Below are positions 45,562 to 56,632 of a stretch of 64,000 bases of DNA, piece by piece. Source of the stretch: Pontixanthobacter aestiaquae (GTDB lineage Bacteria > Pseudomonadota > Alphaproteobacteria > Sphingomonadales > Sphingomonadaceae). Position 1 is the stretch's first letter; the number at the start of each line of letters is the position of its first letter. The position numbers were made by a program, and so were the translations under genes. The stretch spans positions 930,001 to 994,000 of the forward strand of contig NZ_WTYZ01000001.1 in NCBI RefSeq assembly GCF_009827455.1, given 5' to 3'. A model generated the notes under the pieces. That model had not been told where the DNA came from and ran no database searches. It saw only the letters and a program-made list of their open reading frames with translations.

Positions 45562-48500
45562 TCAGAACCCGAAGGTCGCTGAAACCGTGCCTCCAACCTT
45601 GCCGTCGCCAGTATTGCCGCTCACGCCTGCCGAGACATAGACTTTCTCGTCAAGCCGACCGGTCAATGATCCCGCGAAGCCTTGCTGACCGCCGTAGGTC
45701 GAGGCAGCTACGGTCATCGAAATGCCAGAGTCCGGCACGATCTTCCCTTGGCCTAGCGCCATGGCGGCTGCGATACCGCCATTAGCTGATCGTTCCACAT
45801 CACCCAGCTGGAGCGACAGCGCATCGACGCGGTTCTCCAACGTTGTGACGCGTCCGGACAACGCTCCCAATTGTGCATCGGTAACCGCCGAAATCGCAGG
45901 TGCACTGATACCTACGCTGGTAGTGTTACTGACATTAGCGGTTGTGCGCGTGCCAGCCGCCGGAGCGAACTCAGGCGGGAGATCGATCACGGTGGCTTCT
46001 TCTCCCAGTGCGGCAACTTGTACGGGTTCAGCCGCTGCGACCAATTCCTGCTGCTCAGCAATAGCTAGCGTCTGGGGGGCAGCGCTGACCGGCGCGTTTG
46101 ACACCATAGCTGGCCCACCATCAGTACTCGTTTTCGCAAAGTTGCCGGGTACTGCAGGAGCAACAACTGTAGCCACCGCCGGTGCTGCCGGTGCAGTTAC
46201 CGTAGACACATTCGTGTTCGCCACTGCAGCGGTTGATTGTGATCCGCTCGGAGCACTCGCCATCGCCTCCGATCCAATCGGCGTGTTTACAAAGCCCAGA
46301 TTGCCATTGGAATCGACGGTTACGAAGAATGTATCGCCCGACTGCAAATTATTTGAAGCAATCTGCGGCAGACCAGGAAGTGTGTAGCTGTAGCTAGCCG
46401 TTCCTAGCATCATCTGGTTTACGCGGGTTGCTTGCGCTTGCCGTCCGATTGCAATGCTGTTGATAAAGGCCGCACTGGAGAAGGCCCCTAGTGACAGGCT
46501 GAAATCACCGCTCGATTGCGACTGATAACCGACTGATGTGGAGCGCGTGCCACCAGAACTTGCGAATGCACCGACCGCAGTTGATTGAAGACCCCCTGAT
46601 GTTGATCGATACCCTGCGGCAGTCGAATTCACTCCGCTTGCGGTCGCTACAGAGCCAACCGCAGTAGCATCATTGGCGGTGGCTTTGGAAAGAAAGCCGA
46701 CTGCCGCCGCGCGTGTTGCGCTGGCATTGGCATTGGTGCCAAGTGCGGCGGAGGATAAACCTGACGATTTCGCGCGTGTACCGATCGCCGAGGAATCTTC
46801 TCCACTAGCATTGGCGCCCTCGCCCAGCGCCGCTGCGCCATCGCCGGTGGCTCTTGCTGATGTGCTGGTCGAATTTACTGCTAGGTAGTCGAGGACCGGT
46901 GCAGCGCCAGCGATAGCACCCTCAATTGCATCATTGAGCTGCCCAAGATTCACAGCATCGTTCAACTCGGTCCCATCAGCAACATTTACGATCTGGCGCT
47001 TATTGACGCTGCTACCTACCGAAATAGTACCGGCCCGATCAGCTATGGAGTTCGCCCCAATGGCCACTGATTTGTCAGCCGATGCCTCACTGCCTAAGCC
47101 GATTGAGATTGAGTGAAGACCCGAAGCGGTGGCGCCGCCGTCTCCCAATCCCTCATCCGATCCAATTGCAATCGACCCCTCCCCTTCAGAGCGTGATCGA
47201 AACCCAAGTGATATCCCAAGCCTTGCTCCGACAGTCGCGTCCCAGCCGATTGCTGTACCTCTTTCAGTTGAAACGGCAGCATTGGCTCCCAGCGCAGTCG
47301 AGAACTCGCCGCGCGCAGAGGAAAATGATCCGAAAGCACTCGCTTGGTTCGCGGTCACATCCGCGCGATAACCTACGACAATTGATCGTTCTCCTGAGGC
47401 GTCCGCAAAGCTACCTATAGCAATTGAATCAAGTTCAGCCCCGCTCGCTTCACGTCCAATGGCCACAGAACCAATCCCAGTCGCACCTGCCTTATCGCCG
47501 ATTGCAACGCCGGCAAAGCCGCTGGCGTTGGTCTCAAAGCCGATTGCAATAGTGTTTGCTTGAGTAGCTCTAGCATCTTCCCCCAGCGCAATGGCATCTG
47601 CTCCGGTTGCCGTTGGCAATGGGCCTTCACTCTGCACTGCCAAATATTCGGATCCAACACCAGAAACGCCCGCCAATGCGGTGTTAAGCTGTGCTAGGTT
47701 GACCGCATCAGTGCCCTGCGTACCTGCTGCGACGTTGGTGATTTGCCGTTCAGCACCTGCACTACCAACAGAGATCGTGTCTGCCCTAGTATTTACCGAT
47801 TTCGCTCCCAATGCGACAGAATTCTCTGCAAACGCCAGAGCATCGGTTCCAATCGCTATCGAATTTATGCCGAGCGCGTCTGCACCGATAGTACCGCTAC
47901 TATCATCGTCGTCACCATCGCTACCTATTGCAATCGCACCCTCTACCCGGGCGATTGCTGCATAACCAATCGCGTTCGAGTTATCGCCAATTGCAAAAGT
48001 GATTGCGCCCAAAGCTTGCGAGTTGACACCCGACGCTTCAGCCGACTGGCCGATTGCTATACCCCTATCGGCCAGAGCCTCGGCCTGTTCCCCCAGCGCG
48101 ACGCCTGCTTCGCCCTCAACTTTTGCACGATACCCGATTGCCGCACCATAGAGGGCATCTGATGCAGAGAGCTGACCGATGGCCACTCCCTGACCTCCTA
48201 TACTGTTTGCGTTTCGACCAATCGCTACGCTTCCGCCGTTGAATGCAAGTGATGCAGCGCCAATAGCGATGCTGTTTGTGTCTGCATCTGCGGCAGCCCC
48301 GACTACAACGGCCGATTGGCCCGAGGCAAACGCCGAGTTTCCAAGTGATACCGCTGAAAGAGACGGATCACTGTTTGTTGGAGAACTCGTCGCGAATGCA
48401 TTTGGACCAATCGCTATATCGCCGGAACCGGAACTACTACTATCTCCGCCAACCGCTATCGATTCACCACCTGATGCAGCGGCTGCAGTACCAACGGAAT

Positions 48501-49461
48501 TTACGTCAACATACGGGTCGCTTGCAGATGCAACAGCCGCGTTCAGCTGGGCTACATTGACCGCATCAGTGTCCTGCGAACCTGCTGCAACGTTCACGAT
48601 TTGGCGTTCCGAGCCGGAGCTGCCGACCGAAACTGTGTTCGCCCGATCGGCAATAGACTCTCGGCCCAGTGATACTGCGTTATTGGCAGTGACGCTTGAG
48701 AGAAAGCCGATGGCTATCGAGTCGTCTGCTGTTGTGGAGCTCCCTGCACCTATGGATACTCCATTGTTGGATTGAACAAACGCGCTCGCTCCCAATACGA
48801 CTACGTTAGTACCAAGTGCACGAGCATTCTCGCCTATCGCTATTCCCCGGTCGCCCAAGAGGGAGCCGGCCCGGCTTCCTATTGCTATGCTTCCAATTCC
48901 GTCCGCAGATGTGAAGTTGATTGAGCCCGTGCTATCGCCACCAATTGCAACTGATCCGGCGCCGCGGGCGGCAGTGGTTACCCCGACGGCAGTACTGTTG
49001 AGTCCTTCAGCGCGGGACCTTTGCCCAATGCTGGTCGCGCCGTTCGCATTAGCAACCCCGCCCAACGAAATTGCCTCATCTGCAGTTGCCCTAGCGAAAC
49101 GACCGATTGCGATCGCATTGGTTTGGCTCGCTGTCGCATCGACGCCGATTGCTACTGCTCCTTCACCATCTGCAGATGACCCGCTACCCACGGCAACTGC
49201 GCCAATGGTCCCTCCTGAAGCATAAGTTCCCGCGCCGATTGCAGTTGAGTTACTATCGTCTGCTGTTGCGCCAAAACCGCATGCCAATCGCGAATCATCA
49301 TTGTCGCTGCCCGCACCTCCGTCCGCATCGACATCAGTGTCAGCATTCCCGTCATCATTGGTATCGAGCAAACAATCGTCAGCCTGCGCTGGCGTAGAAA
49401 TGGCGACAAATGACGTGGAGGCGAGCAGCGCGGCGGCTGCGGATTTAGCGGTGAAGTTCAT
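45562..49461 (-). CDS. Giant trimeric autotransporter adhesin 2 (YadA-like)
   Basis: A protein of about 1299 residues, paralogous to adhesin 1. The signal peptide is residues 1-27. The Cys-bracketed cap has Cys30, LLDTNDDGNADTDVD and Cys61. Long arrays of YadA head repeats are broken by three neck modules (ERQIVNVAAGSQDTDAVN and variants). The linker PGLPQIASNNLQSGDTFFVT to PPEFAPAAGTRTT is closely similar to that of adhesin 1. A short coiled coil (GALSGRVTTLENRVDALSLQL) precedes the anchor, which ends SATFGF. ATG 49461 was chosen so that the signal peptide starts MNFTAKS. The spacing before the SRAP gene is short. Confidence 0.92.
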   Translation of the reverse strand: MNFTAKSAAAALLASTSFVAISTPAQADDCLLDTNDDGNADTDVDADGGAGSDNDDSRLACGFGATADDSNSTAIGAGTYASGGTIGAVAVGSGSSADGEGAVAIGVDATASQTNAIAIGRFARATADEAISLGGVANANGATSIGQRSRAEGLNSTAVGVTTAARGAGSVAIGGDSTGSINFTSADGIGSIAIGSRAGSLLGDRGIAIGENARALGTNVVVLGASAFVQSNNGVSIGAGSSTTADDSIAIGFLSSVTANNAVSLGRESIADRANTVSVGSSGSERQIVNVAAGSQDTDAVNVAQLNAAVASASDPYVDVNSVGTAAAASGGESIAVGGDSSSSGSGDIAIGPNAFATSSPTNSDPSLSAVSLGNSAFASGQSAVVVGAAADADTNSIAIGAASLAFNGGSVAIGRNANSIGGQGVAIGQLSASDALYGAAIGYRAKVEGEAGVALGEQAEALADRGIAIGQSAEASGVNSQALGAITFAIGDNSNAIGYAAIARVEGAIAIGSDGDDDDSSGTIGADALGINSIAIGTDALAFAENSVALGAKSVNTRADTISVGSAGAERQITNVAAGTQGTDAVNLAQLNTALAGVSGVGSEYLAVQSEGPLPTATGADAIALGEDARATQANTIAIGFETNASGFAGVAIGDKAGATGIGSVAIGREASGAELDSIAIGSFADASGERSIVVGYRADVTANQASAFGSFSSARGEFSTALGANAAVSTERGTAIGWDATVGARLGISLGFRSRSEGEGSIAIGSDEGLGDGGATASGLHSISIGLGSEASADKSVAIGANSIADRAGTISVGSSVNKRQIVNVADGTELNDAVNLGQLNDAIEGAIAGAAPVLDYLAVNSTSTSARATGDGAAALGEGANASGEDSSAIGTRAKSSGLSSAALGTNANASATRAAAVGFLSKATANDATAVGSVATASGVNSTAAGYRSTSGGLQSTAVGAFASSGGTRSTSVGYQSQSSGDFSLSLGAFSSAAFINSIAIGRQAQATRVNQMMLGTASYSYTLPGLPQIASNNLQSGDTFFVTVDSNGNLGFVNTPIGSEAMASAPSGSQSTAAVANTNVSTVTAPAAPAVATVVAPAVPGNFAKTSTDGGPAMVSNAPVSAAPQTLAIAEQQELVAAAEPVQVAALGEEATVIDLPPEFAPAAGTRTTANVSNTTSVGISAPAISAVTDAQLGALSGRVTTLENRVDALSLQLGDVERSANGGIAAAMALGQGKIVPDSGISMTVAASTYGGQQGFAGSLTGRLDEKVYVSAGVSGNTGDGKVGGTVSATFGF

Positions 49462-49663
49462 GCGAAAGCCCTCAAAATGGGGCAACCCCTTTGGTGTACC
49501 CTCGAGTCGGTATCAGACAATGAAAAATGTTTGAGGGCAAGTATTTGCGCGGTCTTTTTCCGATATGGGACAATCTTGCTGTACAGCGATAAGTTGCGGG
49601 TTCTGCTGGCTTTCCTCTTTTCGCCGGATACTCTAGTCTCCGCCACGACTTGGGGAGAACACA

Positions 49664-50125
49664 ATGCTCAGAAATATTGTTATCGCATTTGCCGCCATCG
49701 CCCTGGCCGCAGCACCTGCTGCCGCGCAGCGGGTTGGCTATCAGCCGGCGAATATGTGGGGCGGGTATAAGGACAAGGAAACCAAGCCGGGGATTTACCG
49801 CGTGGTGGCGAAGCTCAACGCCTGGTCAGGAGGAGCACGCCGAGCCTATGCAATGGCGCATTACCGCGCCGCCGAGATCATGGCTGGGAAGGAATTCACC
49901 CACTTCCGCATCCTCAAGATGAAATCGTCAGAGCTGGTGATGCAGGGCTCGACACCAACAGGATCGAATTTCGGCAAGACACACCTATGGGTGCGCGGAG
50001 CCAGCGGAGCCGATGATGTCGAAGGCTGCGATATGAAAGGCAAGAAAGCGGATCGCTGCGTGACCTTATCGGTCAGTGAAACGATGGCGCTTTACAGAAA
50101 GCAATTGGATTTTGAGAAGTATTAA
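49664..50125 (+). CDS. Secreted protein, CC0125/CC1285-like
   Basis: A 153-residue exported protein with signal peptide MLRNIVIAFAAIALAAAPAAAQ. The mature part contains GGYKDKETKPGIYRVVAKLN and AYAMAHYRAAEIMAGKEFTH, which resembles the GGY....W.V.F.GN......Y.LYRAAEL pattern of the Caulobacter CC0125/CC1285 family. A C-terminal region has CDMKGKKADRC, probably a disulfide. GGGGAG precedes the ATG. Function is unknown. It follows the adhesin 2 promoter region (49462-49663), which contains no other gene. Confidence 0.65.
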   Translation: MLRNIVIAFAAIALAAAPAAAQRVGYQPANMWGGYKDKETKPGIYRVVAKLNAWSGGARRAYAMAHYRAAEIMAGKEFTHFRILKMKSSELVMQGSTPTGSNFGKTHLWVRGASGADDVEGCDMKGKKADRCVTLSVSETMALYRKQLDFEKY

Positions 50126-50214
50126 GCGCGCGCCACGCAGGCTCAGGGACTGCAGGTTTTACTATTCAATATCCTGAGTGGTTTCGAGGCCTTACCAGAA
50201 CACTTCATCGGCAA

Positions 50215-50631
50215 TCATTTCACTGAGCAGAAGCGTTGACTGATTGGCTTTGGTTGAAGTGATAAGGCGGACATAGGCTCGGACCATTTCTGCAGCGCTT
50301 CCCTCCAAGCAGTTACGGCGGCGGAATAGACAGTTTCCGCATAAGATTTATGTTGGCGCTCCGCATATTCGTCCTCGCTGATACTGGTTTGATAGGTGTT
50401 GCAGAGGTTGGCGATCTCGCCTCCGCTCCGTACGCATTCTTGATGAGGGCTGATATCGTTTAGGTCGCAGGTGAACTGCGCAACATCGTCGCGCAGCGCA
50501 GTAGCTGCGGCTTTCGTAACATCGTCGCTAATCAGAGCTGCGATCGGCTTGATCATGCCAGCAAGCATATCGGGTATGAGTAAGTCAGCTTCGTTTGATT
50601 CGTCTGTGCTTAGAGAATTCTCGATCGGCAT
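50215..50631 (-). CDS. Hypothetical protein, helical
   Basis: A 138-residue mostly helical acidic protein with two to three cysteines (FTCDLNDISPHQECV, ANLCNTY). ATG 50631 has GGGAG at 6-base spacing; the longer open frame to 50874 runs antisense through the TPP riboswitch and is not credible as coding. No signal peptide or membrane helix is visible. I do not recognise a family. It is divergent from thiC. Confidence 0.6.
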   Translation of the reverse strand: MPIENSLSTDESNEADLLIPDMLAGMIKPIAALISDDVTKAAATALRDDVAQFTCDLNDISPHQECVRSGGEIANLCNTYQTSISEDEYAERQHKSYAETVYSAAVTAWREALQKWSEPMSALSLQPKPISQRFCSVK

Positions 50632-50750
50632 ATCGCACTCCCAAATTACTGTCCGAGCCTGTGCTATAACAGACGGCAATATTCGCAAAGCGATCATGCG
50701 TATATGGATTTGCACCCAGTGCTGGACCCGACTCGGATTAGCGCCTAATA

Positions 50751-50844
50751 CTCCCACATCCCCGGGGAGGCTGCTTGGCCTGAGAGGTGGGCTTGGCGTC
50801 CCACGACCCGTTGAACCTGAACCGACTAATTTCGGCGGAGGGAG
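50751..50844 (+). promoter_or_regulatory. TPP riboswitch (THI element)
   Basis: Consensus parts of the thiamine pyrophosphate aptamer are present in order: P1 5' strand CTCCC (50751-50755), CTGAGA (50780-50785), ACCCGTTGAACCTGA (50806-50820), and GGAGGGAG (50837-50844) closing P1. It lies about 60 bases before the thiC start and should reduce ThiC synthesis when thiamine pyrophosphate is plentiful. Confidence 0.95.
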
Positions 50845-50852
50845 CGGGCTGA

Positions 50853-52799
<1,947 letters not shown>

Positions 52800-52813
52800 G
52801 CAGAGGGGCCGAG

Positions 52814-52829
52814 GGGGGCGAAAGCCCCC
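52814..52829. terminator. GC hairpin after thiC, possible weak terminator
   Basis: GGGGGC (52814-52819), a GAAA tetraloop and GCCCCC (52824-52829) form a very stable hairpin 14 bases after the thiC stop. There is no following T-run, so it may act as a 3' stabiliser or Rho-assisted stop. The rest of the gap to 52963 shows no gene. Confidence 0.45.
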
Positions 52830-52963
52830 GACGCGACCGAGCGCAGTGAGGTCAACTAGCCGAGAGGGCGGGCGAATTGTATTTGCTGGCGGAGGAGTGA
52901 GCGGGCCTTTACAGTCTGATTGTCTTGAGATTAGGCTTATGCCGATTTGAGAGGGTCATTGTT

Positions 52964-54823
52964 ATGCGTATCCTAGTTTTTCTGTCGTGCCTACTCGTTG
53001 CAACAGTAGCTCAAGCACAATCGATGAAGGAAGCCAAAAAACCCCGCGGGACAAGCGTGCTCAGCGGTTTTTGTACGCTGGGCGACCCAGTTGAAAAGAA
53101 ATGCGGGCTGCGAGACGTTAGGCTGCAAAGCCGTGTCGAGAGCGGTGGGGCGCCCGTTTGGGGCCGCATTTTCACCTATATCCTCAATGGCGATAAGCGC
53201 ATTGGCAAGAATAAGGTATCGAAGGGATCGCAGCTTCAGGGCTTTGCGATCAAGACTTATAACCCGAAGAAGAAGGGCCAAGATGAGTACCGCTTCCTCG
53301 TCGACCCTGAGTGGGCGAGCATCGATATCTGGCGTGACGATTTTGCAATTGTGCAGCAGCCTGGAACACAAAACTGGTTCCGTCTTGACCTGCCGTCCGG
53401 CGCAAAAACGTTCTTGGGGGAGGGGGCTTACTCCCGGAGTCGATCTTTTGGCGGCCCATACCTTAGCATGATCGATGGCGGAAAATCGCACCGGGTGTTG
53501 GTGTCAAAAAAGGCGGACGGAAGCCTTGCCGCCCGGCTGATAAATTCAGAGGGGCACGCATCTTCCGTCGTGATCGATAACATTGCTCCACCAGAAGTGC
53601 TCGCCGAGGGGCGTTTTCCAGTTGAGACATTTTATGATGGAATCGCATTGGTCAATCGCGTCGATGCAGACGGGCGCCATTACAACCAGCTCTTCAGTGA
53701 GGACGGTGACAAAGCGCTTACTCCCCCGTTTGCACCAATGTTGGTGGTAAGGGACCTCCACTCTTATCCAATGGTTGTGCTCGATGAACAAAAAGGTCTG
53801 TATTGGCCCGTTATTTCAGGCGAAGACATTTTTGCCAAACCTGAAGCTCTGCTGGGGTTACGCCCAGCGAAAGCAGGAACAGATGTTGCGGAGCTTACTT
53901 CGTTGGCGTCAAGCAAATCCAGCGCCAATTATCAGCTACTTGATTGCAAAGGCGGTAGCTGTGCTTTTAGTAAGCACTGGGTGGCGATTTGGGATACTCC
54001 AGACGGGCTTCGTCTTGCGCCGACGCTAGCCGCTGGAGTGACAAATGTTGATAACAGGACAGAATATAAGTCGGCTTATATTCCGCATATGGATTCCATT
54101 CTTTCGAGCCAGGCCGACGCAGAATATGTATCGCTGAACCCGCTATCCAAGCCTAGTCCCGAAACCGGCGCATTTGCGGCCGTTCGCAGCGATGGGCGCG
54201 CCGACTTGCTGAGCGATGGATTCTCTGCATTAAACCGAGAGCCCTTGGCTAACGCAGCGTCGATCACGAATTTTCGAACGACTTATTACCGTCAGAAGCT
54301 GCGCGAACGTGACGAGCGTGATGCGCGCTTGCGCGCCGAGCGAGCCGAAGCTGCACGGCTTTCACGGTTGGCGCAGCAAGAACGCCAACGAAAACGCGCG
54401 GCCGAGCAGGAAGCCATGCATTCGCGAATACGCCAACTTCAACAGCAGGGTGACCATTTTGGGGCGTGGTTGATTGCCAGAAGGGGCAACAGCCAAGCGG
54501 TTGCCAATTGGGTAGTCGGATCTTTGCGCGGTGGATATGACCAGATCGGCGACAATAATCTGCAGATTGCTACCCATTATGCTGTGGGCGACGATTTGCG
54601 TCTTGTGCAGAATGAAATCGCCAAACGGCGCGCGAGGGCGGCTGAAGTCTACATCCCGCGTGTCATTCTGGGCGGTTCTCCCCGCACCCCGCTCCATCCG
54701 GCTCAGCGTTCAGCCTCTCAGCCAACCAATACAGACCAGTCCTATCGGGAGCAATCCTATATGGATTATCTGAGTGGACGAACGAGCCAATACAGATGTG
54801 GCGCATCAAGCTTCTGCAACTGA
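52964..54823 (+). CDS. Large secreted protein with C-terminal coiled coil, unknown function
   Basis: A 619-residue exported protein. The signal peptide is MRILVFLSCLLVATVAQAQ. Residues about 30-430 look like irregular beta repeats (propeller-like WAIWDTPDG, RLINSEGHAS, LFSEDGDKALTPPF segments, as in WG-repeat proteins). Residues about 435-500 form a highly charged Arg/Glu coiled coil (LRERDERDARLRAERAEAAR), and the tail ends YRCGASSFCN. GAGAGGG serves ATG 52964. I do not recognise a named family. Layout resembles a scaffold or envelope protein. It is isolated between thiC and the decayed toxin-antitoxin region. Confidence 0.7.
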   Translation: MRILVFLSCLLVATVAQAQSMKEAKKPRGTSVLSGFCTLGDPVEKKCGLRDVRLQSRVESGGAPVWGRIFTYILNGDKRIGKNKVSKGSQLQGFAIKTYNPKKKGQDEYRFLVDPEWASIDIWRDDFAIVQQPGTQNWFRLDLPSGAKTFLGEGAYSRSRSFGGPYLSMIDGGKSHRVLVSKKADGSLAARLINSEGHASSVVIDNIAPPEVLAEGRFPVETFYDGIALVNRVDADGRHYNQLFSEDGDKALTPPFAPMLVVRDLHSYPMVVLDEQKGLYWPVISGEDIFAKPEALLGLRPAKAGTDVAELTSLASSKSSANYQLLDCKGGSCAFSKHWVAIWDTPDGLRLAPTLAAGVTNVDNRTEYKSAYIPHMDSILSSQADAEYVSLNPLSKPSPETGAFAAVRSDGRADLLSDGFSALNREPLANAASITNFRTTYYRQKLRERDERDARLRAERAEAARLSRLAQQERQRKRAAEQEAMHSRIRQLQQQGDHFGAWLIARRGNSQAVANWVVGSLRGGYDQIGDNNLQIATHYAVGDDLRLVQNEIAKRRARAAEVYIPRVILGGSPRTPLHPAQRSASQPTNTDQSYREQSYMDYLSGRTSQYRCGASSFCN

Positions 54824-54871
54824 AGCGATCGCTCCAAATTTCGCGGGTAATGAACACAAAGGATCGCATCA

Positions 54872-55126
54872 ATAATCGGGCTTCGTCATAACGCCCGTAA
54901 GAACAAGCCGCTCAAAGTCACCAAAATCGGCAACTTTGTCGGGATTGTCCTGCCCAAGGATGTGCTGGCGCGGCTGCGGGTGGGGTAGGGCGATGCTGTG
55001 TATCTGTCCGAGACTCCTGATGGCGTGCAGCTGACGGCTATCGATCCGGATTTCGCCGCCAAGATGGAAGCGGCGGAAGAGATTATGCGCGAGGACCGCG
55101 ATATCCTGCGCGAATTGGCGAAGTAA
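54872..55126 (+). pseudogene. Decayed AbrB/MazE-type antitoxin (amber stop)
   Basis: The frame ending at TAA 55124-55126 encodes KPLKVTKIGNFVGIVLPKD, VLARLRVG, a TAG at 54986-54988, then GDAVYLSETPDGVQLTAIDP and a helical tail. This is the SpoVT/AbrB swapped-hairpin antitoxin form, with the amber codon where family members have a lysine or arginine. No ATG exists in frame; AAAGGA at 54858 followed by ATA at 54872 suggests a lost start. It precedes a Doc-type toxin remnant. Confidence 0.75.
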
Positions 55127-55141
55127 TAGCAACAGACGTGT

Positions 55142-55249
55142 CCCCCTCCCTTGAGGGAGGGGCTAGGGGTGGGTGCTCGACATTTGTAATCGGGACGCCA
55201 GACAGCGATGCCGTACACCCACACCCGACCTCTCCCTCAAGGGAGAGGA
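55142..55249. repeat. Dispersed palindromic repeat between antitoxin and toxin remnants
   Basis: Long inverted arms at about 55144-55175 and 55216-55248 (CCCTTGAGGGAGGGG... with the complement ...CTCCCTCAAGGG) bound a 40-base centre. The right arm contributes GGGAGAGGAG, which is the ribosome-binding site of the following Doc frame. It looks like a small non-coding mobile repeat. Confidence 0.75.
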
Positions 55250-55256
55250 GTAAGGT

Positions 55257-55730
55257 ATGACCGACCACAAAGAGCCCGAATGGCTCTCGCTCGATATCGC
55301 TTTGGCGGTGCATGACCGATAGCTTTCCGAACATGGCGGACCAACCGGCGTGTGCGATCAGGGCGCGTTGGAAAGCGCGCTCGCGCGTCCGGTCAATGAA
55401 TGGACCTACGGCGAGGACGATCTGTGTGCGCAGGCCGCTGCCTATGCCTTCGGTATCGCCCGCAATCACGCCTTTGCCGATGGCGACAAGCGCACCGCAT
55501 GGGTCTTTGCGCGGCTGTTCCTGCGACTGAACGGGCAGAGCCTCTCGTTTCCACCGAGGGAGGCGATAGACATTGTTGTGGCACTCGCGGGTGGCGAATT
55601 GAGCGAGGCGGAATTGCCCGACTGGTTCCGTGAGCGCTTAGCTTTAGCCCTTTTCGTCATTCCCGCGAACGCGGGGACCCAGAGTGGATTAGCGCTCGGT
55701 TGCCCTAGGTTCCCGCTTCCGCGGGAATGA
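55257..55730 (+). pseudogene. Decayed Doc/Fic-type toxin (amber stop)
   Basis: From ATG 55257 the frame reads MTDHKEPEWLSLDIALAVHD, then R, then a TAG at 55320-55322. It continues LSEHGGPTGVCDQGALESAL, LARPVNEWTYGEDDL and AYAFGIARNHAFADGDKRTA. This is the death-on-curing (Doc) family, with the Fic motif HxFxDGxKR; Asp replaces the usual Asn. Restoring one codon would give a full-length toxin. The C-terminal part LFVIPANAGTQ and beyond is encoded by a dispersed repeat, so the original end is also altered. Confidence 0.8.
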
Positions 55731-55732
55731 CG
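55655..55732. repeat. Dispersed palindromic repeat at the 3' end of the doc remnant
   Basis: CGTCATTCCCGCG (from 55655) and CGCGGGAATGACG (ending 55732) are inverted ends of a 78-bp element. Read in the doc frame it yields VIPANAGTQ, a peptide often seen where such repeats invade genes. It provides the present stop codon of the doc remnant. Confidence 0.8.
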
Positions 55733-55845
55733 TGGGTTTTTTGATGGCACCTTTGGCTGGATACCCGCGCGTTCTCAGGCGCGCTACCGTTGCTTCGCGC
55801 CCTCCGCGCTTTCCTACACGCCCAAAATCTGCCTTAAGCTGCCGG

Positions 55846-56484
55846 ATGAGCAAGCACGACACATCCCTTTCGCCCGCCACTCCCCATAAACACACGCCGC
55901 GCCATGACGGCTGGACCCTCACCAAACAGGCCGCGTTCCTTCGCGCGCTGTCGGCCACGCACTCGGTCACCGAGGCCGCCAAGTCGGTCTCCATGTCGCG
56001 GCAGTCGGCGTATCGGCTGCGCTCCAAGCTGAAGGGGCAGGCGTTCGATCTGGCTTGGGAGGTGGCGTTTCATCACTCCTTCGACGTCCTCGCGCACACG
56101 GCGCTGGACCGTGCGCTGAACGGGACCGAGATGCCGGTGTTCTTTCAGGGCGAGCAAATCGGCAGCTACCGCAAGTTCGACGAGCGGCTGACGGTTGCGA
56201 TGATGCGGATGATGACGTTCGGCGGCAATCCGGCGTTCGGGCGGCTTGGCCCTGCGGCGGAGCGCAATGCGCGCGATTTCGAGGCGTTGCTCGGCAAGCT
56301 CGAAAATGGCGAGCCGGTGGAGACCGGCGCGCTCACTCCCGAAGACCCGGCCGAGTTCGATGGCCTGCGCGGTTTCGGGCCGGGTGCGGGCAAAAACACA
56401 AGCCCCTATTCCTGTCCGTCCGCCCTCTCCGACGACGAATTAATGGCGGTATTACAAGAGGCTAAAGAGGATGCGCGAAAGTGA
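55846..56484 (+). CDS. Helix-turn-helix protein of sphingomonad type
   Basis: A 212-residue protein starting MSKHDTSLSP. Residues about 20-70 hold WTLTKQAAFLRALSATHSVT, then EAAKSVSMSRQSAYRLRSKL, a clear helix-turn-helix of the kind found in many sphingomonad hypothetical proteins. The rest, with TEMPVFFQGEQIGSYRKFDE, is acidic and has no recognised domain. A DNA-binding role is likely; a phage-terminase-small-subunit-like origin is possible. ATG 55846 was chosen because the upstream in-frame sequence is derived from the repeat region. Confidence 0.75.
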   Translation: MSKHDTSLSPATPHKHTPRHDGWTLTKQAAFLRALSATHSVTEAAKSVSMSRQSAYRLRSKLKGQAFDLAWEVAFHHSFDVLAHTALDRALNGTEMPVFFQGEQIGSYRKFDERLTVAMMRMMTFGGNPAFGRLGPAAERNARDFEALLGKLENGEPVETGALTPEDPAEFDGLRGFGPGAGKNTSPYSCPSALSDDELMAVLQEAKEDARK

Positions 56485-56632
56485 CGCGGTGTCACCTTTG
56501 TCACCCTGTCCTGGGATTATCCGATGGCGCAGCAGTCAGCCTGAGAGGTGCGACAGGCCGCGTTCTTGAGTTGTTGCGCGAATATGCTGATAAGGGCCGC
56601 CGACGCTAACCGTCTGAATATGGAGCGTAAGC

